From Nereocystis luetkeana (lineage: Eukaryota > Sar > Phaeophyceae > Laminariales > Laminariaceae), in NCBI GenBank assembly GCA_031213475.1, contig JARUPZ010000025.1, forward strand, positions 6,273,676-6,337,675: a DNA stretch of 64,000 nucleotides. The letters run 5' to 3'. Below are positions 20,451-31,699 of the stretch, one piece after another (position 1 is the stretch's first letter; each line of letters opens with the position of its first letter). The translations under genes were made by a program, and so were the position numbers. Under the pieces are notes generated by a model, which ran no database searches, was not told where the DNA came from, and was given only the letters and a program-made list of their open reading frames with translations.

Positions 20451-20606
20451 AAGGAGCTCCCCCGTCGGTCAAGGACCTCCCCCGTCCGTCACAACCGCTG
20501 TTCACCACTCGGGCGTACGTAGGGCGCGCAACAACGTCGGTGAAGGAGCTCCCCCGTCCGTCACAACCGCTGTTCGCCACTCGGACGTACGTAGGGCGCG
20601 CAACAA
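20451..20606 (+). repeat. Tandem duplication, about 80-bp unit
   Basis: CTCCCCCGTCCGTCACAACC through GTAGGGCGCGCAACAAC occurs twice, about 80 bp apart, directly upstream of the C-rich tract before exon 7. Confidence 0.9.
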
Positions 20607-20715
20607 CACTGAGTGCGCCCCCTCCCCCTCCTCCTTCCCCCCCTCCTCTGCCCCCCCCCCCCCCCTGCCACCTGCACGAACGGACCGGACCGGACCGGAT
20701 CTGGCGTTGGTACAG

Positions 20716-20895
20716 ATCGACATGACCTTCAACGCGTACCTCGATGCCCCCCTCTGGGAGGCGATGCCCATGCGGCCCATGGACCTCAAGAAGGCCGGGA
20801 GGGAGGTGTTTTTCGTTTCCAGGCAGAGTGGAATGCTCAGGGCCCTGCCTGGCCTGAAGGAGATCAAGGAGTTCCAATCCTTCCGCCGTCAAGAG
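20716..20895 (+). CDS. ATP-grasp gene exon 7: C-terminal domain, module 1
   Basis: The acceptor is ...TGGTACAG (20715) and the donor GTGGGG. Sixty codons, phase 0 at both ends: IDMTFNAYLDAPLWEAMPMR ... GREVFFVSRQSG ... LKEIKEFQSFRRQE. This follows the catalytic core and resembles the mixed alpha/beta region that closes ATP-grasp modules. No catalytic residues are expected. The acceptor follows a C-rich stretch with CGGACCGGACCGGACC words. Module 2's counterpart is not visible in the window. Confidence 0.9.
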
Positions 20896-21809
20896 GTGGG
20901 GAGGAGGGTGGGGGGGGAGGAGGGGAGGGGGGGGGAGCATACTGTAATGCAGAAGGAGAGGGGTACCATTACTATGCTAGGGAGGGGGAGGGGGGGGGTG
21001 GGGATGAGGGTGGTAGTTGGGGGATGTTGTAGTTGGGAGTATGGGAGACGGGGTATATTCATGGCATGCATGGCCGTAGTCGTGTGGCCGTTGACCCTCG
21101 CATCGCTATCATGCCCGGACGGAGCATGTGCGCGCGGGGGGGGGGGGGGGGGGGGGGGGGGGTGAGGGAACACTGTGATGAGAGGGAGGGGGGGCATACC
21201 GCGATGGGGAAGAGGGAGGAGGAGGGGGAGGGGGAGGGGTGAGAGGGGGAGGGGGGGGAGGGGGGTGTGAAGAGGAGAAAGGAGGAGGAGGAGGTGGAAA
21301 GGGGGATGAGACGGGGAGGTAGGAAGGTGGTAGAGGGGAGGGGAGGGGAGGGGAGGGGAGGGGAGGGGGGGGGAAGATGGGGAGGAGGAAGGGGAGGAGG
21401 AGGGAAGTAAGGTCCTGCTGTGAGCATACAGGAGGGCGGGGGGGAACCGGGAAGGGGGCGGTTGGGAGAGAGTGGATGTTGGGGTGAAGCCGGTCGTTTC
21501 GGTGGCCGGGTGTTTGAAGCTGGGTGTTTCGTTGTACGGGAAACAGCAAACATGCAACATTTTTTGTGTGCATAGCCAGTACTGTACAGTCCGTCCGTCT
21601 CTATAATTATACTTATCCACTTATCCCTCTCTCCCCTGTGCCTCCCTCCCTCTCTCCCCCCCCCCCCCCCACTTCCCCCCCTCTCCTGCCCCCCCCCCCC
21701 CCCCCCCCCCCCCCCTTCTGCTCCTAATGTACGATATAAAAAAAACACATAAAACGCCTCGTGCGCAAAAAATGTTATGTACCCACATCACACACACCTA
21801 CCTACACAG
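20896..21809 (+). other. Intron 7: G-rich low-complexity DNA
   Basis: Dominated by GGGGAGG words, a run of about 24 G near 21137-21162, a family D fragment at about 21050-21130 (reverse), and C runs at 21657-21715. I see nothing coding; the proline-rich open frames on the minus strand come from the repeat. Confidence 0.75.
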
Positions 21810-21912
21810 GTAGCGGCCAAGCCGCGAGACTTCGTGTACAAGACCGTCGACTGCTTCACCCGACCGGGGTCGGTTCAGCTCGTACACGAGGACGAGGCCA
21901 TAGTCGTCAGAG
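21810..21912 (+). CDS. ATP-grasp gene exon 8, end of module 1
   Basis: The acceptor is ...CTACACAG (21809) and the donor GTATGC. The frame reads VAAKPRDFVYKTVDCFTRPG then SVQLVHEDEAIVVR, with one base left over. TVDCFTRPGSVQLVHED is the last strand pair of the module. The leftover G joins AG of exon 9 to make Glu, so the protein passes straight into module 2 without a stop. Confidence 0.9.
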
Positions 21913-22213
21913 GTATGCCCGGAGCGGTGGGAGTAGGACTGGTAACGGCAGAAGGGGGAGGGGGGGGGGGGCGGGGGGGGGGGAGGGGTGTACTCGTTAG
22001 GAGGGATACACTCGATCTCATGCATGGTCGTAGTCGTATGAGGGGGGCAGGGTGTACTCGATAAAATGCATGGACGTTTTGGTTTCTTTTTTTTGTTTGC
22101 GGTACCGTTGTGGTAAACTTATGCCATACCGGAGATTCGACTATGTTTTCGGGATTGTCCCGCGAGGTAGTCTCGATCCTTTCAGTATCGCAAACCACTC
22201 GACCGTAATTACG

Positions 22214-22325
22214 GTTACGCGGGGGCCATATTAAATAGGGGACCTACGACGCACACAATTACCTACATAATTCGCTATTTTTCACTGTCAAAATTCGGAC
22301 CTATTTACTACGCTCCCCCGTTACA
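22214..22325 (+). mobile_element. Family A MITE, diverged
   Basis: Arms GCGGGGGCCATATTAAATAGG and CTATTTACTACGCTCCCCCG, with an extra GG after the left arm. Confidence 0.8.
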
Positions 22326-22375
22326 GTGTGTTTGTTCCCAAAACGAGACTGCGCTTCTGACAGGGATAAGATAGG

Positions 22376-22884
22376 TATATATATATATATATATATTATA
22401 TTATATATGTAATATGTAATGTAGTACCTGTGCTCGTCGTTCGTACCAAGGCCGTCGCGGAGATGTAGCAGTGTAGAGAAGTCGCCGTGGACCGTGGAGA
22501 GGTCGCGGAGCGAGGGTCCCTTGTAGCCGTCCTTACGGCCGACGTAAGAAGCCGAGCAGAGTTCTTCGTTGATATTTGGCAAGGAGATGCCATTGTTAGG
22601 GCTAGGGAGGACTTTTGGTCGCCCCAGAGTCCGCGGCGGATTGCGTATCTCCCAATGGCTATCTCCCGAGGACGGGTCAACACCGTCAATGCCGTGAGAC
22701 CGCTCGTGACCTGAGGGTTTGATGTTGCTTGACCGGTGACGTGTCCTTCGCGCGTGCGTGTCACCAGATCTACGATATCTCCGACCCTGGCTTCCAAATA
22801 TACTTATATATATAATATATCGGTATACTTATTATGCTTTTGAATATATGAACATTCACATATATATATATATATATATATTAT
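22376..22884 (-). other. Unidentified segment between (TA)n tracts, open in antisense
   Basis: (TA)n at 22376-22406 and 22857-22884 bracket about 360 bp of GC-balanced DNA. On the minus strand a frame stays open through 22795-22435 (contains LPNINEELCSASYVGRKDGY and LRDLSTVHGDFSTLLHLRDG), with normal amino-acid composition. I do not recognise it. It might be a fragment of a retroelement or a captured gene; other frames are also partly open. Confidence 0.3.
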
Positions 22885-22948
22885 ATAGTATACATAGTAT
22901 CGATTTTGTTTTTTCGCGTCTCGCGTGACCCTTTTTTGTCTCGAGCAG

Positions 22949-23121
22949 AGTACGAGCGGGTGCGGTCTTTGGAGAAGAGAGGGCTGTTCGACTTCGAGCT
23001 GGTCTGCCCCACCCCCCTGCCCACCGCGGCAGTCGTGGTGGTCGATCCGTTCTCTTCCGGCTCTATCCTGGCGGCGCGCGTTCTGCACTACAAGCTCCGT
23101 CTCGTCATGGTGTTCTCGGAG
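22949..23121 (+). CDS. ATP-grasp gene exon 9: junction of modules 1 and 2
   Basis: The acceptor is ...TCGAGCAG (22948) and the donor GTACGG. E-Y-E-R-V-R-S-L-E-K closes module 1, then CPTPLPTAAVVVVDPFSSGS and ILAARVLHYKLRLVMVFSE open module 2. VVVVDPFSSGSILAARVL is a Rossmann-like first strand, turn and helix, as at the start of pre-ATP-grasp domains. Because one exon spans both, this is strong evidence that the modules belong to one protein. Length 173 nt, phase 1 in and 0 out. Confidence 0.9.
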
Positions 23122-23167
23122 GTACGGAGGGGGGGGGGGGGAGATAGGGGGGTGGGGGAGCGGGGGG

Positions 23168-23425
23168 GGATGGGGGATGGCACTCATTTGTTGCCTGCTT
23201 TTTTTGTTTATTCATTTAGGCACTGGCCACGCATCTCTTTGAAGGAGGGGGGCCGGATGGGGGGCGCGGGGGGGGGGGGGGTGTACTCATTATCATGCAT
23301 GGCCGTAGTTTTGTATGACCATAGACCTACGTATCCCTACGATGCCGGGACGGAGCACGTCGGGTTTTCACCGACCAGGCAGACATTGCTTGCACCATGC
23401 GCGAGGCGCCGTGAGGTGTTGGGCG
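23168..23425 (-). repeat. Family E then family D repeat fragments, reverse, with G runs
   Basis: GCACTCATTTGTTGCCTGC ... CCACGCATCTCTTTGAAGG is a family E copy. GTACTCATTATCATGCATGG ... GTTTTCACCGACCAGGCAGA is a family D copy. G runs lie at the shared boundary and at both ends. Confidence 0.75.
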
Positions 23426-23696
23426 AGTCGCTGCGGGGGGGGGGGGGAGGGGGGGTTATGCTCATGCTCGTACGTATTATGTTTTGTTCTTTGTGTTTGG
23501 GTCTTGTAACTAGAGTGTCTTGGTTTTTTGTTCTTGTTTTTGCTTTTTTTTTGTGCCTTAAACTCTCTTGGGACTGCGGTGCCGTTTTGGTAAAAAAAAA
23601 AGCCTAGAATCGGGCCTGCAGCCCTATACGGGATTGATACAAAAATAGTGTTGATTAGAAGTAAAAGTAGAAGGAGTGCTTGGCCTCGGTGTCGTC

Positions 23697-23705
23697 TGCT
23701 GCTGC

Positions 23706-23784
<79 letters not shown>

Positions 23785-23814
23785 GCTGTTGTTGTTGTTG
23801 TTGTTGTTGTTGTC
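23697..23814 (+). repeat. (GTT)n microsatellite
   Basis: About 38 GTT units with two GCT interruptions. Confidence 0.97.
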
Positions 23815-23819
23815 TTCAC

Positions 23820-23930
23820 ATTAAATCGTCCTTTCTACCCAGCTTTATCAGTACACCCAGTATCCGTCCTGATTCCCTATCCTAGAGAGATACTGATGAT
23901 TCTGCGGTCACAGACTGTCAGACAGAGGAA
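23820..23930 (+). repeat. Dispersed repeat family G
   Basis: CCTTTCTACCCAGCTTTATC ... TCCTAGAGAGATAC ... GGTCACAGACTGT; shares ordered blocks with 62035-62120 and 63750-63840. Confidence 0.65.
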
Positions 23931-24227
23931 GACCAAAACAAAAACTAAATCGCAAATTCAAGTGTCAAGCGAGTGACATGCCAGCGTACCGGGTACGAGA
24001 ACACAACAACACAAGCAACACCGGAAAAATAAGAACTGCTGTGTTTTGCTTTTATGTTGTTGTTTAGTATTTGTTTATTTCAATATTTATATACCGGGTA
24101 TATATAATACCATGGTATGTATATATATTATTTTTTTCATATTGTTTGATAGTAAAGTTCCTGTTTTGCTTTGTTGGTTCTAAATGGTTGCTATTTGTTT
24201 TCCGCTACTTTGTTTTGTTTGTTTCAG

Positions 24228-24344
24228 ATGGACTCCTCCATGGCCAGCCTGGTTAAGCAAGGCACATGCCTGACGCCAGACATGACCATCCAGCATGACG
24301 ACATGCACGAGGACCCGGAGATAGCTCTACACCAGACGCTGCAG
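24228..24344 (+). CDS. ATP-grasp gene exon 10: pre-ATP-grasp domain, module 2
   Basis: The acceptor is ...GTTTCAG (24227) and the donor GTAGGG. Thirty-nine codons, phase 0 both ends: MDSSMASLVKQGTCLTPDMT ... MHEDPEIALHQTLQ. It continues LVMVFSE of exon 9 and is continued by SLLDLPHPVIAVLAG of exon 11. Aligned to module 1, DPEIALHQTLQ matches DPEGAVADLME. The Met at its start is internal and not an initiation codon. Its 3' intron is 9.5 kb. Confidence 0.88.
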
Positions 24345-24376
24345 GTAGGGACTTGCAAAAAACAAAACTACCCGTA

Positions 24377-24455
24377 AACCACCCGTTGTGAGGACAAAAC
24401 GCTTGAAATTAGAGTGGAAAACAGGCTTCTGTGCACTGCGGTCTAAAAGGGCTAA
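24377..24455. mobile_element. Family C MITE, degenerate
   Basis: GAGGACAAAACGCTTGAAATTAG and CACTGCGGTCTAAAAGGGCT resemble the family's core and right arm; the left arm is mostly lost. Confidence 0.5.
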
Positions 24456-24610
24456 GGCACGGGCACGATACGGGTAGAATGACATCTCCCTGCCAAAGTA
24501 TAAACATTCTTGATTGACCGGGCTCCTGATCCCGAAATATTGTCGGATATACAATTCCCCGACGCTTGGAATTAGCGTAGTAATTAGGTTTCTGTACACT
24601 GCTGTGGTAC

Positions 24611-24722
24611 TATTTACGGGGGACCCTATTAAACAGGACCTACGGCACACACAAAAAAAACTAAATCTATCGCCATTTTTACTATCAATATTTGGTCCTA
24701 TTTACTATGCCCCCCCGTAATA
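24611..24722 (+). mobile_element. Family A MITE
   Basis: TATTTACGGGGGACCCTATT to GCCCCCCCGTAATA, with the usual core. Confidence 0.9.
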
Positions 24723-24744
24723 GAAGGGTTAATTGTTAATTCAC

Positions 24745-24829
24745 CACCTCAGCGCCGCAGTCCCGTTTCGGGGGCAAGTTATTCTGAATTCGAGCGGTTT
24801 GTCCCCGAAACTGGACTGCGGTACTAAAA
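24745..24829. mobile_element. Family C MITE
   Basis: CGCCGCAGTCCCGTTTCGGG and the inverse GAAACTGGACTGCGGTACT, spaced like other family C copies. Confidence 0.75.
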
Positions 24830-25618
24830 TATACGGCCACGATGAGGGTGCTATGCATGACTTTTTTATCGTATCGCCGACAGTATTTTTTCCGACCGCC
24901 GGGAGTTCCTGATCCCAAAATCGTTCGAATACCGTCATTGTCCACATCTTTCTTGCGCTTGCGTTCGCTTCGTTTTCTTGTTCCTTTCCATTCCTTTGGC
25001 GTCCGTTTTTGCTTTTTGTCCGCGTGCGTAGCGCGCGTACCTCTTTTCACCCCCTCGGGATTAGCTTTGATTTTATGATTTGACCCCCCATTTTTTCCTC
25101 GAATTTTGATGTGCTTCATTTCATCTCGTTTCCCTTTTTTTTTTTTCTTTGTAGTTCGCTTCGGCTTTTTTGTTTCGTTTTTGTTTTTCGTCGTATTCGG
25201 CCCCACTCATTGGAGGAGCAGGTAGCAAAACATCGTGCATTCCTTCAACTTTTTTTCCCCCCTGGTTGGAGGCGTTTTCTGTTTTCTGTTTTCTGAACGT
25301 ACACGAAGTACACTCTTTGATTTTGCTCGCACATTTTTAATTTGTTTTTCCCTTGAGGTACGTATTCTATTCCTGTCACCGCACGGACTCAACAGTTTGG
25401 ACACGAAGAGTTCACGCGAGAATCAGAACCAAGCATGCTTTGTGAAAACACTGCAATGTGTACCAATCTGACAAAAATATAAGGAACTTTTTGATTATAC
25501 ATTAATGCACAAACCGCCCTTACACTTACGGACAGAGTGGTAGGTTTTTGTGTCCATGATGGGTGCTGATATCTAGGGTCTCCCGTGAAAGCGATTTTAC
25601 AGCATAGTCCATCGGGCT

Positions 25619-25712
25619 TGACCCTTTAGGACCGCAGTCCCGTTTTGGGGACAAACTACTTGAAATTTGACTGGTTTGTCCCCAAAACGGGACCGCGGTT
25701 CTAAAAGGGTTA
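25619..25712. mobile_element. Family C MITE, best reference copy
   Basis: ACCCTTTAGGACCGCAGTCC plus GTTTTGGGGACAAAC at the left pairs with GTTTGTCCCCAAAACGGGAC plus CGCGGTTCTAAAAGGGTTAA at the right. Near-perfect hairpin. Confidence 0.92.
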
Positions 25713-26061
25713 AAAAACGTTTTTTTTGTTTTGCTTTTTCCAAAAACGATTTTATTGGGAGAGGTATACCGGTAGTTATGAATACTTATATTAGCAGCAG
25801 TGCTCCTCAGGAGAGGAGGAGTGGAGCCCGTCAGAATATTCCCACAAAATCAGGTGCTACCCCTGCTATTATAGCACGTGTGGAATATTTTCGCAGAAAA
25901 TTCCCAGGGACAACGTGTCGAAAACATGAGTCACGAAATCAGAGGTGAGGCGGCAAAAAATCCAGATTATGACGGTTTCATCCGACACGAGGAATATATA
26001 TATCCATGGTTGATGTCATCACATCTTCTCACTCTCGAGAACCACCGCCAGCTTACTTACT

Positions 26062-26383
26062 GCCTATATTCGGGAAATAAACGAGGAGAAATGTATCCGG
26101 GGGTTGCACGTAGCTGGGTTGGGTCTGTATTCGGGAAATAAACGAGAAGAAAAACATCCGGGGGTTGCACCGTTGCAAATAAATGAGAAGAACCCTCCCC
26201 CCCCCCAAAATTTTCACCCTCGGTTTTTCTTTCTTCTCATTTATTTCCCGAATATAGGCCCAACCCAGCTACGTGCAACCTCCGGGTTTTATTTTCTCAT
26301 TTATTTCCCGAAGATAGACCCGACGCAGCTGCGTGCAACCTCCGGATATTTTTCTTCTCATTCACTTCCCGAATATAGGCACT
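26062..26383. repeat. Foldback (inverted repeat) element built from internal repeats
   Basis: The left arm has three TATTCGGGAAATAAACGAGA / ATCCGGGGGTTGCAC units and the right arm has the same units inverted (CATTTATTTCCCGAATATAG, GCAACCTCCGGG). The loop at about 26200-26220 contains a C run and an A run. The outer ends TGCCTATATTCGGG and CCCGAATATAGGCA are perfect inverses. Confidence 0.9.
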
Positions 26384-26603
26384 GCCCTTTCCTTGAATTG
26401 TGCAGCTTCAGATTTCTGTCTTCCTCATGTACGGATTGTATACCCTACATGAGGCCACATACAAAAAACGCGTATTAATAGTACGCGCGATTGAAGTATC
26501 ACAGCACACGTCTTGCAAATATCAGTTTTTACGAAATCCTCTCACGGCCAAGAGCGCCCGAGGGGGAAAAAAAAAGTGAACCGGTTACAGATTTCTTTTT
26601 CGC

Positions 26604-26712
26604 TATTGCGGAGGACCATAGTAAACAGGACCTACGGTACACACAAAAACCTTTATATCTAACTATTTTTACTTACAATATTTGGTCCTATTTACAATGG
26701 TCCCCCGTAATA
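26604..26712 (+). mobile_element. Family A MITE
   Basis: TATTGCGGAGGACCATAGTA to CAATGGTCCCCCGTAATA. Confidence 0.92.
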
Positions 26713-26713
26713 G

Positions 26714-26935
26714 ACATGGGGGGGGGGGGCGGGTACTCATTAGTTGTCTCTCTTATTACGGCGGGGCATAGTTAACAGGACCAAATATTGTTAGTAAAAA
26801 TGATTAAACATATAGGTTTTTATGTGTACCATAGATCCTGTTAACTATGGTCCCCCATAGTAGTCATTTGACCATCGACCACGCATCCCTTTCGAGGCGG
26901 AGACAGGGGGGGGGGGGGGGGTTGCTATAGAATCA
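26714..26935 (-). repeat. Family E repeat split by a family A MITE
   Basis: GGTACTCATTAGTTGTCTCT before and GTCATTTGACCATCGACCAC, GCATCCCTTTCGAGGCGGAG after the MITE at 26754-26862 rebuild a reverse family E block, bounded by G runs. Confidence 0.8.
26754..26862 (-). mobile_element. Family A MITE nested in family E
   Basis: Reverse copy with left end TATTACGGCGGGGC and right end GGTCCCCCATAGTA. Confidence 0.9.
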
Positions 26936-27678
26936 AGTAAAAAAATGAAAACAAGGATCAGTTTGTTTTTCTTGTTTTTCCACCATGTGACCCGCAACGG
27001 ATGAAACGGTTTGCCAATCCGACCTATGGGGGTGGTGGTGTGTCGCTCTCTCTGTATGACACTATCAACTTGTCAACATGCGGAAGCGGCCAAAAAAACC
27101 CCGCTATCTGCTCACTACCTCTGCTGGCTGTGCTATCGGGTACCTCTCGGGGGGTAAGTAGCCAAAATCGGGTATACCCGGCGCAAATGTGGCCAGCATC
27201 GGGTAGTCGCCGGCGTTGGCCAGTAAGATGGTGTCCTGGGGCCGTTGCGGTCACTCAAATAGAAGGGTGTACCCGATTTTGTCCATAAAGGCGTCGGGTA
27301 TACCCGATTTTGGCCACTCTTCGTACTATACTAAAAAGGCAGACAGACAGACGCAGCACGCGTGGACGTGCACGACACTGCTGCTGCCTGCTGTTGGTGT
27401 GGGTCGTCGATAGGCCTGTGATACGTATTGTTAATATTAATAGCGGAGGCTCGTAGGCGAGTTAAATCGGTGAACACAGATTATGGCGGTTTCATTCGTG
27501 ACTGTAGGAAGTCCCATGGTTGATGTTACACCGACTGAAAAGCGAGGGTGTCTGGATGGCAGCGTCAACACGCAGAAGCAGCGAAAAAAAAGCACATTTT
27601 TGCTCACTATATGTATACCTCTGCCGTGCCATCCGGTGGTCAGGGTGAAACCACCGCGAGTATACAAATATATAGCAG

Positions 27679-28081
<403 letters not shown>

Positions 28082-28299
28082 GCGACACTCGCGGATACGC
28101 ACGGCCCCGCTGCCGCCTGCTGATGGGTGTGGATCGCGCATAGGCCTGTGATGCGTACTATCGAAAGCAGAGGCTAGGGGAGTTGAATCGACGAACGAAG
28201 CAAGGGTTGGCCGTGCGAAGCCCAAAACACTCCCATCTGCTTCAGGGAAAACCTACAGCAGTACATCGAGCTTCAAGACAAAGAGCAAGCGAGTCGTAT

Positions 28300-28890
28300 G
28301 ACCCGCGTACTGCATGCTGTATACCCCTCACTATACGGTAGGTTGGGTTAGCGTCGGATGACAACGACCCTGCAAAAACACATCGCTCACTGCGTGAGCT
28401 AGAAATATCGGTGTGCCGTTTTGTGTGCGTGTGTGTGTGTTTTGTTTTTTTAATGTTTTTGGAGGTCGGTCGCAGCTGGGAATGGAGCTAGATCAGTTGT
28501 TCGGGGTGGAAAGCCCTTCCTCCGCACAAGGAGAACGCTCGTACGTATCGCGTAGTGTTTACATGCATGACGCCCATGAGGCATTTACATGAAACAATAC
28601 ACCCATTGCTGTCTCTGGAAGTGGCCACACCTGGAGTATATCAACCAATCGAAGCTGCCATCCCTACGCAGGTCCGCCTCACAAGCGGTCCCTAGCACGA
28701 TGCAGCCCGCCCTTCATGCGGCGCACCCAACGCCTCACACGTTTTCGCTCCGCGCTCGGTGCAACCAATCAGTGTCGGCCTGGTCGGTGAAAACCCGACG
28801 TGCTCCGTCCCGGCACTGCCTTGCAGGGATGCGAGCGCATGTGGCCATGCGACTGCGGCCATGCGTGACATAAGTACACCCACCCCTGTA
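28300..28890 (+). repeat. Family D repeat, near full length
   Basis: From TAGGTTGGGTTAGCGTC through CTCCGCACAAGGAG, TTGCTGTCTCTGGAAGTGGC and CGTGCTCCGTCCCGGCACTG to AAGTACACCCACCCC. Collinear over about 550 bp with 35170-35700, so it is the best family reference. Confidence 0.85.
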
Positions 28891-29204
28891 GGTAGGGGCC
28901 GGTAGATACAAGCATGTGCCGATTTCCTTTCGCTAATCGTTGCCGTTGTATGGACTTCAAAAACAAATCGACGGCCGTTCGGTCTCCTTTCGATTTTTTT
29001 CGGCAGCTGCAGCACGACATGTCACCCGCTTTAATACCTTGCGTCACCCGTCACCCGCAAGAGATGACGGGTTGCGTATTTTCATGTCGGTTCACGTGAT
29101 AACAACAGCAGTGCGTCGGATTACGTAACTACGTCCTTAAAGGCGAGCCGTTCTGGCTGTAGTTGCCAGGACCGGTAAATAAATAAACAAATGAAATAAT
29201 ATAT

Positions 29205-29275
29205 ATATCTATACAAGGCGCTTCGCTCCGCGGGCGGCCTACGCCGCCCGCTACGCTCGCTCAGGAAGGAAAAAA
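29205..29275. repeat. GC-rich hairpin after a (TA)n tract
   Basis: GCGGGCGGC-CTAC-GCCGCCCGC is a perfect 9-bp stem, and the outer CGCTTCGCT/CTACGCTCGC words are also similar. Upstream is ATATATATCTATACAAGG. Such a terminal palindrome occurs at ends of rolling-circle elements, but no other support is visible. Confidence 0.55.
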
Positions 29276-29639
29276 GTACATCAAATTATTATGCGAAGCG
29301 AACAGAGGTCCACGATTGAGTTTAGTTTTTTCAAGGATCGTAATTGCAAACCGGCGACTTGATAATGCCAAGAGTCCCGCCGGCATGCTTCAGGAACAAA
29401 CAGCTCCGACGCCAGCTCGAATGCCACATATGCGCTTCGCGTCGCGGATGTCGTACGTACGTACATACCCCAGGTAGGATACTGCTGTCTGTACTTATTT
29501 TCTTCTTTCGATATACTCTTATGTCTGTACTCGTATGTAGGAAGAAGGCGAAAGCACAGCACTGCACAGCAGCAAAAAAAATGAAAATGAAACCGAAAAC
29601 TCTGAAAGGGGAAAAAATCCCCGTCCCCTCTCGTGTAAT

Positions 29640-30895
29640 AATTTTCTGCCTGATTGGAACACCTTGCACCCGGCCAAAAAGAAGGAAAGGAAAAAACCGC
29701 ACAGAAGAGCTTCTCTCTCAGCCTCGTACGCCGTCTGCCCCTCTCGCGAACACCTCGCTACCGATTCGGTCCGGGTAAAGCTTTTATCACTCTCTGCCAC
29801 AATCAGCCCCGTCGCCCGCCCCGCGTGAAGCCCGGTGCTCACCGTGGCCGACGTTCGCCAGCTCGATAACGTTGGTGTTCAAACTGCACACCTCCTTCTT
29901 TCAACTTAAGCGTGGTCGCAAAAATAAGCACCGCTTGAATAGTATCTTGCCCTCCCGAACGACCTTCATAAACTCGTACATACTCTATCAACAATCATAA
30001 ATCGAAGCCAGACAAAGCCCGTTCATGCATCCCTCGTGTCTCGAGGCACACGCGACGCCTAGGCACGAAAGCGGCGGCCGCGCTCCTTGCAACCTCCCCT
30101 TTACCCGCCAGCACCCGCTGACACCCGCGACGGCGCCGGGCTCTCCCGCCGTGCCGTGCTCGGAGTACACGCACGCACACGAAACGAAAGACGAAAAAAG
30201 GAAGAAAGGACGTGCCAAGAGAAATGGAGAAAACCAAGAACTGCTGGAAAGGTCCGGCAAGTACTAATGAAAAGCTGCCTGATTGGAGCACCTTGCACCC
30301 GGTCGAAAAGAAGAAAAGAAAAAAATCGCACAGAAGAGCTTCTCTCTCAGCCTCGTACGCCGCCCGCCCCTCTCGCGACCACCTCGCTACCGATTCGGTC
30401 CGGGTAAAGCTTATATCACTCTCTGCCACAATCAGCCCCGTCGCCCGCCCCGCGTGAAGCCCGGTGCTCACCGTGGCCGTCGTTTGGCAGCTCGATAACG
30501 TTGGTGTTCAAACTGCACACCTCCTTCTTTCAACTTTAGCGTGGTCGCAAAAATAAGCACCGCTTGAATAGTATCTTGCCCTCCCGAACGACCTTCATAA
30601 ACTCGTACATACTCTATCAACAATCATAAATCGAAGCCAGACAAAGCCCGTTCATGCATCCCTCGTGTCTCGAGGCACACACGACGCCTAGGCACGAAAG
30701 CGGCGACCGCGCTCCTTGCAACCCCCCCTCTACCCGCCAGCACCCGCTGACACCCGCGACGGTGCCGGGTCCTCCCGCGATGCCGTGCTCGGAGAACACG
30801 CACGCACACGAAACGAAAGAAGAAAAAAGGAAGAAACGACCGAGAAAACAAAGAACTGCTGGAAAGGTCCGGCAAGTAATAAAAGGAGGCGGTTT
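29640..30895 (+). repeat. Tandem duplication, about 630-bp unit, two copies
   Basis: Blocks such as GAAGAGCTTCTCTCTCAGCC, GGTGTTCAAACTGCACACCT and CATGCATCCCTCGTGTCTCG recur about 630 bp apart at roughly 95% identity or better. A third partial start lies near 30826-30870 (AAGAACTGCTGGAAAGGTCC). Open frames differ between copies, so I do not call a gene. Confidence 0.92.
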
Positions 30896-31354
30896 GGAAG
30901 TGGGAGCTCTGAGAGGCCAGGGATGCACCAACCGAGCACGCTCAGGGGTTGTGATCTAAGTATGTAGTTCTATATCGGAAACCACTGCATTTTACATTTT
31001 AGCTCACCAGCAGCCACATTTGGGCTTCTAGCTTGGGTTTCGATCCTAGCAGGGGTTTCTCTTGAACGTCCCCTGGTTTCGCTGTAATTACCCGTGAGCA
31101 GGTTTTTTTTGTTTCTTTCTGATTTTGCCGTATTACGCGTAATAACGAGCTTTTCCGGCTGAACGCCTCCGAAGAGTGGAAACCTTGTACTTCGTGCGTA
31201 CCACGCTTGTCATTGCACACCCTTAGTGGCCACCGCTTCCCACTCGAACCGATCGATCCCTCGACCTTCAAGCACCACATAGCCCTCGTACGAGCACCCT
31301 CCTCGCCAGCCCCCACCTCCCCTCTTGGCCGCCCCCTCCCGGTGCTCGGCCTCC

Positions 31355-31445
31355 AAGGAGATGCGTGGCCCAATGGTCAAAATGACGAAGGCCATCAGCG
31401 AATAAGTACGCCCCCCCCCCCTCCCCCCCCCCCCCCCCCGCCCCC
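31355..31445 (+). repeat. Family E repeat fragment with poly-C
   Basis: GGAGATGCGTGGCCCAATGG then AATAAGTACGCCCC and two C runs. Confidence 0.7.
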
Positions 31446-31551
31446 CTTGCATAGTGGGGGGGATGTGAAATGCACAAAGAGGGACGGAGTGTGTCGGGAG
31501 GATGAGATGAGGGCAATGTGAGACTGTGACGTGGAGAAGGTTTGGTGCAAC

Positions 31552-31668
31552 TATTACGGGGGACCATAGTAAATAGGACCAGATATTGTCGGTAAAAATA
31601 GCGATTCATATAGGTTTTTGTGTGTACCGTAGGTCCTACCCTGGTATGTAATATGCCCCCCCGTAATA
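31552..31668 (-). mobile_element. Family A MITE with TACCCTGGTA micro-insertion
   Basis: Complete reverse copy; 31637-31646 reads TACCCTGGTA where others read TA. Confidence 0.92.
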
Positions 31669-31699
31669 GATGCAAGGGAGATGAACGATGGCTATCCCA

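Noticed and set aside
20889..21748. Pro-rich minus-strand frames up to 243 codons
   Set aside because: Reverse of GGGGAGG low-complexity DNA in intron 7.
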